14,039 bases of DNA, taken from Flavobacteriales bacterium (lineage in GTDB: Bacteria > Bacteroidota > Bacteroidia > Flavobacteriales > Crocinitomicaceae). Location: NCBI GenBank assembly GCA_947375085.1, contig CANCEQ010000065.1, forward strand, positions 1 through 14,039, written 5' to 3'. A program made the translations under genes and the position numbers. Positions 1 to 7,151 of the stretch are shown piece after piece; position 1 is the stretch's first letter; the number at the start of each line of letters is the position of its first letter. The notes under the pieces were generated by a model. That model did not search any database. It was not told the DNA's origin and saw only the letters and a program-made list of their open reading frames with translations.

Positions 1-62
1 ATAAACATCGTATTCATTTTAATGCAAAATAAGTAAGAAAGTCCTGACTATTAATGAAATCT

Positions 63-76
63 TTAAGTTAACTTAA
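63..76. promoter_or_regulatory. 14-bp perfect palindrome upstream of etfB, possible operator
   Basis: TTAAGTTAACTTAA is a perfect palindrome 74 bp before the etfB start. It is followed by two near-identical boxes, TTATTAAATTTCAC (83-96) and TTATTAAATTTACAC (111-125), whose starts are 28 bp apart. The arrangement looks like an operator plus a repeated promoter or activator element, but AT-rich DNA gives such palindromes by chance. The boxes resemble the Bacteroidota -7 element TAnnTTTG apart from the final G, and I see no clear -33 TTG. No regulator gene is present in the window. Confidence 0.25.
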
Positions 77-149
77 TATTTTTTATTAAATTTCACAAAA
101 CGACGAATATTTATTAAATTTACACACGAAAAAAGAAACATAAGATAGA

Positions 150-890
150 ATGAAAATACTAGTTTGTATCAGTAAATCGCCAGACACAACATCAAAAATT
201 GCTTTCACAGAAGGTAATACGAAATTTGATGAAAACGGTGTCCAATACATTGTGAATCCATATGATGAGTGGTATGCACTTGTAAGAGCGTTGGAATTAA
301 AAGAAACTTTAGGAGGAAATGTAACGATTATCACTGTTGGAACAGCAGGAGATGATGCTGTTATTCGTAAAGCATTAGCAATTGGTGCTGATGATGCAGT
401 TAGAATTGATGCTGATGCAACTGATGCTTATTTTACAGCAAGTCAAATTGCTTCTTATGCAAAAGAAAATGGTTTCGATATCGTTTTAACTGGAAAAGAA
501 ACTATTAACTATAATGGTTCTCAAGTTGGAGGAATGATTGCTGAAGAATTGGATTTACCATTCATTTCATTGGCTACAAAATTAGATATCAATGGAACTA
601 CTGCGACTTTAGAAAAAGAAATCGTTGGTGGTGTTCAAGTTGTTGAAGTTGAAATTCCATTTGTAGCTTCATGTGCAAAAGGAATGGCTGAACAAAGAAT
701 TCCAAATATGAGAGGAATTATGGCTGCAAGAACTAAACCTCTTACGGTTATTCCTGCAAATGGCGCAAATGCTTTAACTGTATTTACTTCATATACTACA
801 CCTGCTCCAAAAACAGCTTGTAAAATGATTGATCCAGCAAATATGGATGAATTAGTTGCTTTGTTACACAATGAAGCTAAAGTTATTTAA
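150..890 (+). CDS. etfB: Electron transfer flavoprotein subunit beta (EtfB/FixA family)
   Basis: This is the small subunit of the electron transfer flavoprotein, a cytoplasmic FAD/AMP heterodimer that accepts electrons from acyl-CoA and related dehydrogenases and passes them to the quinone pool through ETF:quinone oxidoreductase. At 246 residues it has the usual family length. The N-terminus (MKILVCISKSPDTTSKI), the NPYDEWYALVRALELKE segment at about residues 37-53 and the C-terminal family signature around 'RIPNMRGIMAARTKPL' are typical. The ATG at 150 fits the family N-terminus. No good Shine-Dalgarno precedes it, as is common in Bacteroidota. It is followed after 15 bp by etfA, and the pair ends in one terminator, so the two are cotranscribed. 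Codon use looks like that of a well-expressed gene. Confidence 0.96.
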   Translation: MKILVCISKSPDTTSKIAFTEGNTKFDENGVQYIVNPYDEWYALVRALELKETLGGNVTIITVGTAGDDAVIRKALAIGADDAVRIDADATDAYFTASQIASYAKENGFDIVLTGKETINYNGSQVGGMIAEELDLPFISLATKLDINGTTATLEKEIVGGVQVVEVEIPFVASCAKGMAEQRIPNMRGIMAARTKPLTVIPANGANALTVFTSYTTPAPKTACKMIDPANMDELVALLHNEAKVI

Positions 891-905
891 TTTAAATTTT
901 AGGAA

Positions 906-1856
906 ATGTCTACATTAGTATATATCACAAGTAGTAACGGAATTGGAAAGAGTGCTTTCGAAGCTGTTACTTACGCGAAAAAAATTGGAGGGGAAGTTGT
1001 AGTTGTAACAACAGGAAATGCTGATGCATCTACTCTTGCTTCTTTAGGAGAATACGGTGCAACTAAAGTTTTGGTTGACAAAGCTGTTACATCTGATGAT
1101 GCTCAACAAGTGACTAGAGTAATTGCTACAGCTGTTGAAGCTACAGGAGCAAATACTGTAATTTTCTCTCACGATATTAATGCGAAAGCAATTGCTCCTC
1201 GTTTATCAGTAAGATTGAAAGCAGGTTTAGTTGCTGGTGCTACAAGTTTACCAACTACAGATGGTGGTTTTACTTGTTCAGTAAATGTTTTTTCTGGAAA
1301 AGCTTTCGGAAATGTAAATGTTCAAACTGAAAAGAAAATCATTTCTTTATTACCAAATAGTATTCAACCTGAAGTTTCTGGTGCTGCTTGTTCAGTGGAA
1401 GATTTCAATGGTAATGCAGGTGAATCAAGAGTGAAAGTATTATCTACTAAAAAACCAGAAGGTGAAATTCCATTGCCTGAAGCAGAATTAGTTGTCTCTG
1501 CTGGTAGAGGAATGAAAGGACCTGAAAATTGGGGTATTGTTGAAGATTTAGCAAAAGTATTAGGTGCTGCGACTGCATGTTCTCGTCCAGTTGCTGATAT
1601 TGGTTGGAGACCTCATCATGAACATGTTGGTCAGACGGGTGTTGCTATTCGTCCAAACTTATACATTGCAGCTGGTATTTCTGGTGCAATTCAGCATTTA
1701 GCTGGTGTAAATGGTTCTAAAGTAATTGTAGCAATTAATACAGATGCAGAAGCGCCATTTTTCAAAGCTGCCGATTACGGTGTTTTAGGAGATGTATTCG
1801 AAGTATTACCTCGTTTAACAGAAGCTTTGAAAAAATTCCAAGCATCAAACAATTAA
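906..1856 (+). CDS. etfA: Electron transfer flavoprotein subunit alpha (EtfA/FixB family)
   Basis: This is the large, FAD-binding subunit of the electron transfer flavoprotein and partner of the preceding etfB product. The N-terminal domain (residues 1 to about 185) has the ETF alpha/beta fold. The C-terminal FAD domain is complete: SAGRGM at about 198-203, SRPVADIGW at 226-234, VGQTG at 241-245, the GISGAIQHLAG flavin-binding signature at 257-267, then the INTDAEAPFFKAADYG segment. Length (316) is normal. The start ATG at 906 is preceded by AGGA directly abutting it, too close for a canonical ribosome site, so initiation probably depends on coupling to etfB. A strong intrinsic terminator starts 43 bp after the stop. 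I see no missing residue or truncation. Confidence 0.97.
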   Translation: MSTLVYITSSNGIGKSAFEAVTYAKKIGGEVVVVTTGNADASTLASLGEYGATKVLVDKAVTSDDAQQVTRVIATAVEATGANTVIFSHDINAKAIAPRLSVRLKAGLVAGATSLPTTDGGFTCSVNVFSGKAFGNVNVQTEKKIISLLPNSIQPEVSGAACSVEDFNGNAGESRVKVLSTKKPEGEIPLPEAELVVSAGRGMKGPENWGIVEDLAKVLGAATACSRPVADIGWRPHHEHVGQTGVAIRPNLYIAAGISGAIQHLAGVNGSKVIVAINTDAEAPFFKAADYGVLGDVFEVLPRLTEALKKFQASNN

Positions 1857-1899
1857 TAATTTAGAAATAAATATTATTTTTACAACGATAGAAGTAAAC

Positions 1900-1937
1900 A
1901 TTAAGGAAGCACTATTGCTTCCTTAATTGTTTTATTT
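1900..1937 (+). terminator. Intrinsic terminator of etfBA
   Basis: TTAAGGAAGC (1901-1910), loop ACTATT (1911-1916) and GCTTCCTTAA (1917-1926) form a perfect 10-bp hairpin, extended to 11 bp by A1900-T1927. TGTTTTATTT follows on the + strand, while the opposite side has no comparable U-tract, so it works in the etfBA direction. Confidence 0.92.
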
Positions 1938-1962
1938 CAATTCCAAAGCGTTAATCAAGGGA

Positions 1963-2559
1963 ATGGAAAAAGTAAAATTAGAAATCGTCGGCTTATCTTA
2001 TAGCCAAACACAATCTGGAGCATATGCTTTGGTTTTAGCAGAAGCAGGTGGAAAAAGAAGACTTCCGATTATTATTGGTGGATTTGAAGCTCAAGCAATT
2101 GCTATTGAATTGGAAAAAATGACGCCTACTCGCCCACTTACCCACGATTTATTTAAAAGCTTTGCACAATCTTTTGATATTGAAGTAAAAGAAGTTGTAA
2201 TTTATAATTTAGTTGAAGGTATTTTTTATTCGAAACTAATTTGTGAAAGAGACGGACAAATAACTGAAATTGATGCTAGAACTTCAGATGCAATTGCAAT
2301 TGGTGTTCGTTTTAACTGTCCTGTTTTCACATTTGAATCTATTCTTACATCTGCAGGAATTATTTTGGAAGATGGTGAAAAAGAAGATAATATGAATCTA
2401 TTAGATGAAGACACTTCAGAAGACGAAGAAGAAGTTGTTGAATCACCTGAAAATTTATCTATTCAAGAATTAGAAAATCAATTAAACGAAGCGATTGAAA
2501 ATGAAGATTATGAATTAGCTTCAAAATTGAGAGATTTAATCAACAAAAAAACTTCTTAA
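1963..2559 (+). CDS. Bifunctional nuclease (BFN/DUF151) family protein with C-terminal UVR motif
   Basis: This is a 198-residue protein of the bifunctional nuclease family (BFN/DUF151), whose plant founder has DNase and RNase activity; the bacterial role is not settled. The BFN domain covers about residues 3-135, with the family hallmarks LPIIIGGFEAQAIAIELE (34-51), RPLTHDLF (57-64) and the ARTSDAIAIGVR stretch (105-116). An acidic linker (about 136-163) leads to a UvrB/UvrC-type motif (165-196, ELENQLNEAIENEDYELASKLRD), a helical hairpin used for protein contacts. An in-frame TTG at 1927 would add 12 residues, but it lies in the etfA terminator; the ATG at 1963 follows AAGGGA and gives the family N-terminus MEKVKLEIVGLSYSQ. 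It may be cotranscribed with the gene 55 bp downstream. I did not find a convincing promoter. Confidence 0.9.
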   Translation: MEKVKLEIVGLSYSQTQSGAYALVLAEAGGKRRLPIIIGGFEAQAIAIELEKMTPTRPLTHDLFKSFAQSFDIEVKEVVIYNLVEGIFYSKLICERDGQITEIDARTSDAIAIGVRFNCPVFTFESILTSAGIILEDGEKEDNMNLLDEDTSEDEEEVVESPENLSIQELENQLNEAIENEDYELASKLRDLINKKTS

Positions 2560-2614
2560 TTCTTTACTTATCTTCAAATTGATTCTGATTTAAAATTACA
2601 CTGTCCTTATAATT

Positions 2615-3586
2615 ATGATACAGTTAGAAAATCAGATTTTTACAATTACTTCAAAAGAAGATTTTACAATTACTGCACTTGAAGTCTATCGATTTCAAAA
2701 AAAACACTGCAAAGTTTATCGAGAATATTTAGAACTTTTAAATCATCCTGAACCAAAATCACTAAAAGAAATTCCTTTTCTTCCTATCTCTTTTTTTAAA
2801 ACTCACAACGTCCTGAACGATTATCTTCCCGTACAATTTGAATTTTTAAGTAGCGGAACTACAGGTATGAGCAGAAGTAAACATTCTGTACAAATACCAG
2901 AAATGTATGAAAGGGCTTTTAATAAAATTTATGATGAATTCATTGGAAATCCAAAGGATCAAGTCATATTAGCATTGTTGCCAAATTATATCGAACAAGG
3001 AAATTCTAGTTTAGTATATATGGTCGACTATCTAATTAAACGAAGTGATTCTAATTTATCAGGTTTTTTTTTAGATGATTATCAAAAATTAATTTCAAAT
3101 TATACTTCTGCAATTCAATCGGGTAAAAAGGTAATTCTTTTTGGGGTTTCTTATGCTTTATTAGATTTAGCAGAGTCAAAAATTGATTTATCAAAAGCAC
3201 AGATAATTGAAACGGGGGGAATGAAAGGTCGTAGAAAAGAAATGACTAAAGAGGAGCTGCACGAAACTTTAAAAGAAGGATTAAATTGTAAATTCATCTC
3301 TTCTGAATATGGAATGACTGAATTATTTTCTCAATCCTATAGTGATAAAGATGGCTTATTTGAAATCCCTCCCACAATGGAGATTTTAATTCGTGAAACA
3401 AATGATCCTTTTAATTATTTGAATGATGGTAAAACTGGTGGAATAAACGTGATTGATCTTGCCAATTTATATAGTTGTAGTTTTATTGCAACGCAAGATT
3501 TAGGACAAAAAATAGGTAATCTATTTAAATTGATGGGTAGATTTGATAATTCTGACATTAGAGGGTGTAATTTAATGGTGGAATAG
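2615..3586 (+). CDS. LuxE-like acyl-protein synthetase / acyltransferase (ANL-superfamily related)
   Basis: The 323-residue product resembles LuxE/PaaK-type acyl-activating enzymes, common in Bacteroidota and usually annotated only as 'acyl transferase'. Visible motifs are the adenylate-forming P-loop FLSSGTTGMSRSKH (77-90), ETGGMKGRRKEM (199-210), the EYGMTEL motif (231-237, equivalent to A5 of adenylating enzymes) and a C-terminal GRFDNSDIRGCNL (308-320). In LuxE a fatty acid is activated as acyl-AMP and moved to a cysteine near the C-terminus; Cys318 here is in a comparable place, which is an inference. The protein is shorter than full acyl-CoA ligases and lacks their long C-terminal lid domain. 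The true substrate is unknown and no other lux-type gene is nearby. It starts at ATG 2615 and is followed by the TSUP gene after 48 bp. Confidence 0.8.
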   Translation: MIQLENQIFTITSKEDFTITALEVYRFQKKHCKVYREYLELLNHPEPKSLKEIPFLPISFFKTHNVLNDYLPVQFEFLSSGTTGMSRSKHSVQIPEMYERAFNKIYDEFIGNPKDQVILALLPNYIEQGNSSLVYMVDYLIKRSDSNLSGFFLDDYQKLISNYTSAIQSGKKVILFGVSYALLDLAESKIDLSKAQIIETGGMKGRRKEMTKEELHETLKEGLNCKFISSEYGMTELFSQSYSDKDGLFEIPPTMEILIRETNDPFNYLNDGKTGGINVIDLANLYSCSFIATQDLGQKIGNLFKLMGRFDNSDIRGCNLMVE

Positions 3587-3588
3587 AA

Positions 3589-3606
3589 TTGAGGTTGAGG
3601 TTGAGA
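3589..3606 (+). repeat. Short tandem hexamer repeat (TTGAGG)
   Basis: TTGAGG, TTGAGG and TTGAGA occur back to back (3589-3606) just after the acyltransferase stop codon. This is a small slippage-type repeat in the 48-bp gap before the transporter gene. I see no function beyond possible length variation between strains. Confidence 0.6.
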
Positions 3607-3634
3607 ATAAAGTTGATTTAACAATTAATATAAA

Positions 3635-4027
3635 ATGACATTACAAACAATAATAATATTACTATCAATAGGACTTTTTGCAGGAATGCTTAGCGGTTTT
3701 GTTGGTGTTGGTGGAGGTGTGGTGATTGTACCTGCATTGGTTTTTTTCTTAGGATTAACCCAACATCAAGCTCAAGGAACGTCATTGTTTATATTAGTTT
3801 TACCTGTTGGGATTTTAGCAGTTATGAATTATTCTAAAACTGCAAATATTAACTGGTCATATGGAATTGTAATTGCTTTAGCCTTTGTTATTGGTGGCTT
3901 TTTAGGCTCTAAATTATCATTAAAACTTTCTCCCTCTGTTGTAAAACTAGCCTTTGGGGTAATTATGGCTTTTGTCTCTTTTAAATTAATTCTTTCAGGA
4001 TATAATTCTATCTCTAATGGAAAATAA
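3635..4027 (+). CDS. Half-size TSUP (TauE/SafE, DUF81) family membrane transporter
   Basis: This integral inner-membrane protein belongs to the TauE/SafE (TSUP) family, whose members move sulfite, sulfoacetate or other organic anions. It has 130 residues, about half the usual 240-260. It matches the N-terminal repeat unit: GLFAGMLSGFVGVGGGVVIVPAL (about 13-35) is the typical glycine-rich first helix, LTQHQAQGTSLFIL (41-54) the conserved loop and second helix, then NINWSYGIVIALAFVIGGFLGSKL (71-94) and a fourth hydrophobic segment (about 104-121). About four membrane segments are predicted. The frame is followed directly by an intact M20 gene, so it is not an obvious truncation, and single-repeat versions in Bacteroidota presumably dimerise. 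The substrate cannot be read from sequence. The stop overlaps the next start region, implying translational coupling. Confidence 0.82.
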   Translation: MTLQTIIILLSIGLFAGMLSGFVGVGGGVVIVPALVFFLGLTQHQAQGTSLFILVLPVGILAVMNYSKTANINWSYGIVIALAFVIGGFLGSKLSLKLSPSVVKLAFGVIMAFVSFKLILSGYNSISNGK

Positions 4028-5210
4028 TATGACAACTACTATCCGAAATAAATCGGAATCTCTTTTTGAAAAAGTAAAAGGGTATAGAGAATTTATGCAC
4101 AAATATCCTGAACTTTCTTATCAAGAGCACAATACAATGGCTTTTGTATCTGAAACGTTAACAAAGTTAGGTATTGATCATACAACTAAAGTTGGAGATA
4201 CAGGAGTCGTTGCGATTATAAGAGGGAAAAATCATTCGAAAGAAGATGAATGCATCGGTTTAAGAGCTGATTTAGATGCTCTGCCAATACAAGAAGAAAA
4301 TGTAACTCCTTATAAATCTACTGTTCAAGGAGTTATGCATGCTTGTGGTCACGATGTTCATACTTCGATTCTTTTAGGTGTAGCAGAGATATTGAATGAA
4401 TTAAAAGATGAACTACCACAACCAGTTAAATTAATTTTTCAACCTGGAGAAGAAAAAAATCCTGGAGGTGCAACTCTAATGTTAAGAGATGGCGTGTTGC
4501 AAAACCCTGAAGTAAAGGAAATGTATGCTCTACATGTATTCCCTGATATGGAGACAGGAAAAGTCGGTTTTAGAGAAGGTGTCTATATGGCTTCATGTGA
4601 TGAAATTTACATTACGATTCATGGTATAGGTGGACACGGAGCAACACCTGATAAAACCATCGACCCAATTGTCATTGGAGCTAATATCATAACTTCTATT
4701 CAACAAATCGTGAGTAGAAAATGTGATCCAACTGTACCTTGTGTTCTTTCATTTGGACATTTTGAAGGATTAGGAGCTACGAATGTAATTCCATCTCAAG
4801 TTATTCTAAAAGGTACGTTTAGAACAATGAATGAGGCTTGGAGAAAAGAGGCTTGGGAAATCATAAAAAACCATGTAGAACATACAGCTCAAGCATTCGG
4901 TGGTTCAGTTGACATTGAAATAAGTAAAGGATATCCTTATTTAGAAAATAATCCAAAAATAACAGCTTCCTTAAGAGAAAAAGCAATCTCCTTTTTAGGT
5001 TCAGAATATGTAGAAGAATTACCTATTCGAATGACTTCAGAAGATTTTGCTTTTTATTCTCAAGAAGTACCTGTTTGTTTCTTTAGACTTGGAGTTCGTA
5101 ACGAATCAAAAGGTATTATTCATGGTGTTCATAATTCAAAATTTGACATAGATGCAGATGCTTTAAAAACAGGAATGCAAATTATGTCATTGGCCGCATT
5201 TAATCTATAA
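4017..5210 (+). CDS. M20-family amidohydrolase (N-acyl amino acid/hippurate hydrolase type)
   Basis: This metal-dependent amidohydrolase of peptidase family M20 removes acyl groups from N-acyl amino acids; related enzymes include hippurate hydrolase, N-acetyldiaminopimelate deacetylase and plant IAA-amino acid hydrolases. Conserved motifs are GLRADLDALP (81-90), MHACGHDVHTS (107-117), FQPGEEKNPGGA (141-152), ALHVFP (171-176), GGHGATP (205-211) and MTSEDFAFY near the C-terminus. Likely metal ligands are Cys110, His112, Glu146, His173 and the His in HGVHNSKFD near the end. Length (397) is normal and there is no signal peptide, so it should be cytoplasmic. The start is either ATG 4017, overlapping the transporter gene by 11 bp, or the in-frame ATG 4029 one base after its stop; both imply coupling. 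The exact substrate is unknown. Its 3' end overlaps the convergent gene by 11 bp. Confidence 0.9.
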   Translation: MENNMTTTIRNKSESLFEKVKGYREFMHKYPELSYQEHNTMAFVSETLTKLGIDHTTKVGDTGVVAIIRGKNHSKEDECIGLRADLDALPIQEENVTPYKSTVQGVMHACGHDVHTSILLGVAEILNELKDELPQPVKLIFQPGEEKNPGGATLMLRDGVLQNPEVKEMYALHVFPDMETGKVGFREGVYMASCDEIYITIHGIGGHGATPDKTIDPIVIGANIITSIQQIVSRKCDPTVPCVLSFGHFEGLGATNVIPSQVILKGTFRTMNEAWRKEAWEIIKNHVEHTAQAFGGSVDIEISKGYPYLENNPKITASLREKAISFLGSEYVEELPIRMTSEDFAFYSQEVPVCFFRLGVRNESKGIIHGVHNSKFDIDADALKTGMQIMSLAAFNL

Positions 5211-6252
5211 CAACTTCATTTTGAATACGTATACTTTCTATATGTACCGCTTCCATATAGCTTTTAATAAACGATTGTCCCAAATTCAATGAAGTTGATT
5301 TTTTAAGTGTCCGCTCTAAAATTTCATTCCATCTATTGGGTTGAAGAACAGTAATATCATTTTTTCTTTTCATATCTCCAATCTGTTTTGCCACTTTCAT
5401 TCTATTAGAAATTAATGAAAGTAATTCATCATCGTAGAAATTAATTTGATCTCTTAACCTAGTTAGTTGCTCCTCAAATTCTGAATTATGTGAAATCGTT
5501 GATTTTAAAATTAAGGTATTTAATAATGATTTTAATTCAGTTGGTGTAATCTGTTGTTCTTTATCAGTTAAAGAATTTACTGGATTAATATGTGTTTCAA
5601 TCATTAATCCTGTATAATCTAAATCCAGACTTTTTTGTGAAACGGCTAATAATGTCTCTTTTTTACCACAAATATGTGAAGGATCACAAATCATAGGTAA
5701 ATCAGGAAATAATCGTTTCATTTCAATAGGAATTTGCCACAACGGAGCATTTCTATATTCTGTATTTCCGTAAGAAGAAAAACCTCTATGAATCAGCCCA
5801 ATATTTTCAATACCTGCTTTTTGAAGACGTTCAATTGCTCCTATCCATAATTTTATATCTGGATTTACTGGATTCTTAATTAAAACCGTTTGATTAGTAC
5901 CTTTCAAACTATCTGCAATCATTTGAATACTAAATGGATTTACGGTAGTTCTAGCCCCAATCCACAATAAATCAGATTCAAAATTTAAGGCATCTTCAAC
6001 ATGTTTACTTGTTGCAACCTCAACACCAAAAGGCAATCCTGTTTCTTTTTTTGCTTGTAACATCCAAGAAAGTCCTTTTACTCCTATTCCTTCGAAACCG
6101 CCTGGATTTGTTCTTGGTTTCCAAATTCCACCTCTTAATATATCAACTTTGCCTAAATCTTTTAAAGATTTAGCCGTATTTATAATCTGTTCTTCACTTT
6201 CAACACTACACGGACCAGCTATAACTAAATTCTTTTTATTTATTATATTCAT
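5200..6252 (-). CDS. Bifunctional DAHP synthase (type I beta) / chorismate mutase (AroQ type)
   Basis: This fusion enzyme carries the first step of the shikimate pathway (phosphoenolpyruvate plus erythrose 4-phosphate to DAHP) and the branch step chorismate to prephenate. The DAHP synthase part (about residues 1-245) shows AGPCSVES (12-19), GGIWKPRT (41-48), KNPVNPD (126-132), the metal-binding CDPSH (189-193) and IETH (218-221). The AroQ mutase part (about 258-345) shows LTRLRDQINFYDDELLSLI with Arg267, then Arg284 and the Lys/Arg cluster around 295. This C-terminal mutase arrangement is characteristic of Bacteroidota; in the related Porphyromonas enzyme the mutase domain mediates feedback inhibition by prephenate. 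It begins 7 bp after pheA ends, so it is the second gene of an operon under the Phe leader attenuator described upstream of pheA. Confidence 0.95.
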   Translation of the reverse strand: MNIINKKNLVIAGPCSVESEEQIINTAKSLKDLGKVDILRGGIWKPRTNPGGFEGIGVKGLSWMLQAKKETGLPFGVEVATSKHVEDALNFESDLLWIGARTTVNPFSIQMIADSLKGTNQTVLIKNPVNPDIKLWIGAIERLQKAGIENIGLIHRGFSSYGNTEYRNAPLWQIPIEMKRLFPDLPMICDPSHICGKKETLLAVSQKSLDLDYTGLMIETHINPVNSLTDKEQQITPTELKSLLNTLILKSTISHNSEFEEQLTRLRDQINFYDDELLSLISNRMKVAKQIGDMKRKNDITVLQPNRWNEILERTLKKSTSLNLGQSFIKSYMEAVHIESIRIQNEVVID

Positions 6253-6259
6253 TTTACAA

Positions 6260-7093
6260 TCAATTAATTGGTAAATTTTCTCCTTTATAAATACCTAGTA
6301 CTTTTAACGATTCTGTTATTTCTTTTAAGTTTAAAATTGTATCATCAAAAATAGACCTATCTAAAAATTCAATATCCAAATGAAAAGCGTATGAATATGG
6401 ATTATTAATAATTGGAACACTTTGAATTTTTGTTAAATTTAAATTTGCTTGTTTTAATATAGATAAAACATCACTTAATCCACCAACCTCATTATGTGTT
6501 TGCAAAGTAACGGAAGCTTTCGTAGGATTTTCTTCCACATCAGCACCTTTACTTAAAATATAAAAACGAGTGAAATTGATTTTTTCATCAGCAACACTTT
6601 CTTCAAGTACCTCTAAACCGTATTCTTCAGCCACTTTTGGACCAGCAATAACTGCCAAGTTATTCGTACGATCGTCTTTTACTAATTTTGCAGAAGTAGC
6701 TGTATCTTTGAATTCAGATACTGTAATTCCATCAAGAGAAGATAAAAATAATTGAGATTGACCTAAAGCCATCGGATGAGATATAATTTCTTTTACATCA
6801 CTAATTTTCATACCAACATTCCCTAATAACTGAAGTTGTATTGGTAAATAAGTTTCGCCAATTATTGTAAGATCGTATGAATCAATTAATTGATAATTCA
6901 TTAAAATACTTCCTGCTACTTTATTCTCAATAGCAATTATCCCATAATCTACTTGGTTTTTAGCTAATTTATCACATCCCTCTTTGAATGAATTACATTC
7001 TACTATTGTTACGTCTTCACCAAAGTACTTTTTTGCTGCTAAATCATGGAAAGAAGAAACAGAACCTTGAATTGCAATTAAATGATTTCTCAT
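6260..7093 (-). CDS. pheA: Prephenate dehydratase (PheA) with C-terminal ACT domain
   Basis: This enzyme converts prephenate to phenylpyruvate, the Phe-specific branch step. The 277-residue protein has a PDT catalytic domain (about 4-182) including DYGIIAIENKVAGSI (49-63), SHPMALGQ (105-112), DTATSAKLV (130-138) and the catalytic TRF triad (175-177). An ACT domain follows (about 192-272; GGLSDVL 204-210) for Phe feedback. The Phe-site motif written ESRP in many PDTs reads QSVP here (224-227), so allosteric response may differ. There is no fused chorismate mutase: that activity is on the next gene, 7 bp downstream. No Shine-Dalgarno is seen before ATG 7093, only an A/T-rich stretch, usual in this phylum. 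The gene lies directly behind a leader-peptide attenuator, so its transcription should fall when Phe-tRNA is charged. Confidence 0.95.
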   Translation of the reverse strand: MRNHLIAIQGSVSSFHDLAAKKYFGEDVTIVECNSFKEGCDKLAKNQVDYGIIAIENKVAGSILMNYQLIDSYDLTIIGETYLPIQLQLLGNVGMKISDVKEIISHPMALGQSQLFLSSLDGITVSEFKDTATSAKLVKDDRTNNLAVIAGPKVAEEYGLEVLEESVADEKINFTRFYILSKGADVEENPTKASVTLQTHNEVGGLSDVLSILKQANLNLTKIQSVPIINNPYSYAFHLDIEFLDRSIFDDTILNLKEITESLKVLGIYKGENLPIN

Positions 7094-7121
7094 AGTTTAT
7101 TTATTTAATTAAAGTTTAGAC

Positions 7122-7151
7122 AAAAAAAAGACCTTCCAAATGGAAGGTCTT
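7122..7151 (-). terminator. Attenuator terminator in the pheA leader
   Basis: On the minus strand AAGACCTTCC (7151-7142), loop ATTT (7141-7138) and GGAAGGTCTT (7137-7128) form a perfect 10-bp hairpin. Its last two U residues run into six more (7127-7122). It lies 28 bp before the pheA ATG and downstream of a Phe-rich leader peptide, so it is best read as the conditional terminator of an attenuator. It would also stop read-through from recQ. Confidence 0.93.

Noticed and set aside
1..17. Possible first codons of a divergent minus-strand gene (ATG at 17, reading MNTMF)
   Set aside because: Only five codons are in the window and the preceding -7-like box (TTATTTTG) has a mismatch. There is too little to call a gene.
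86..334. 82-residue minus-strand frame over the etfB 5' end
   Set aside because: It is antisense to the clearly coding etfB and has no family resemblance; it is a shadow frame.
3635..4027. Frameshift or truncation of a full TSUP gene
   Set aside because: The second repeat is not present in any frame downstream, since the next gene is an intact M20 enzyme. The half-size form therefore seems native to this locus.
6570..6755. 61-residue + strand frame inside pheA
   Set aside because: It is antisense to an intact, well-conserved enzyme and has no features of its own.
7122..7151. Simple recQ terminator with no regulatory role
   Set aside because: It is nearly 150 bp past the recQ stop, and a promoter and Phe-rich leader frame lie in between. 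An attenuator explains all of the elements.
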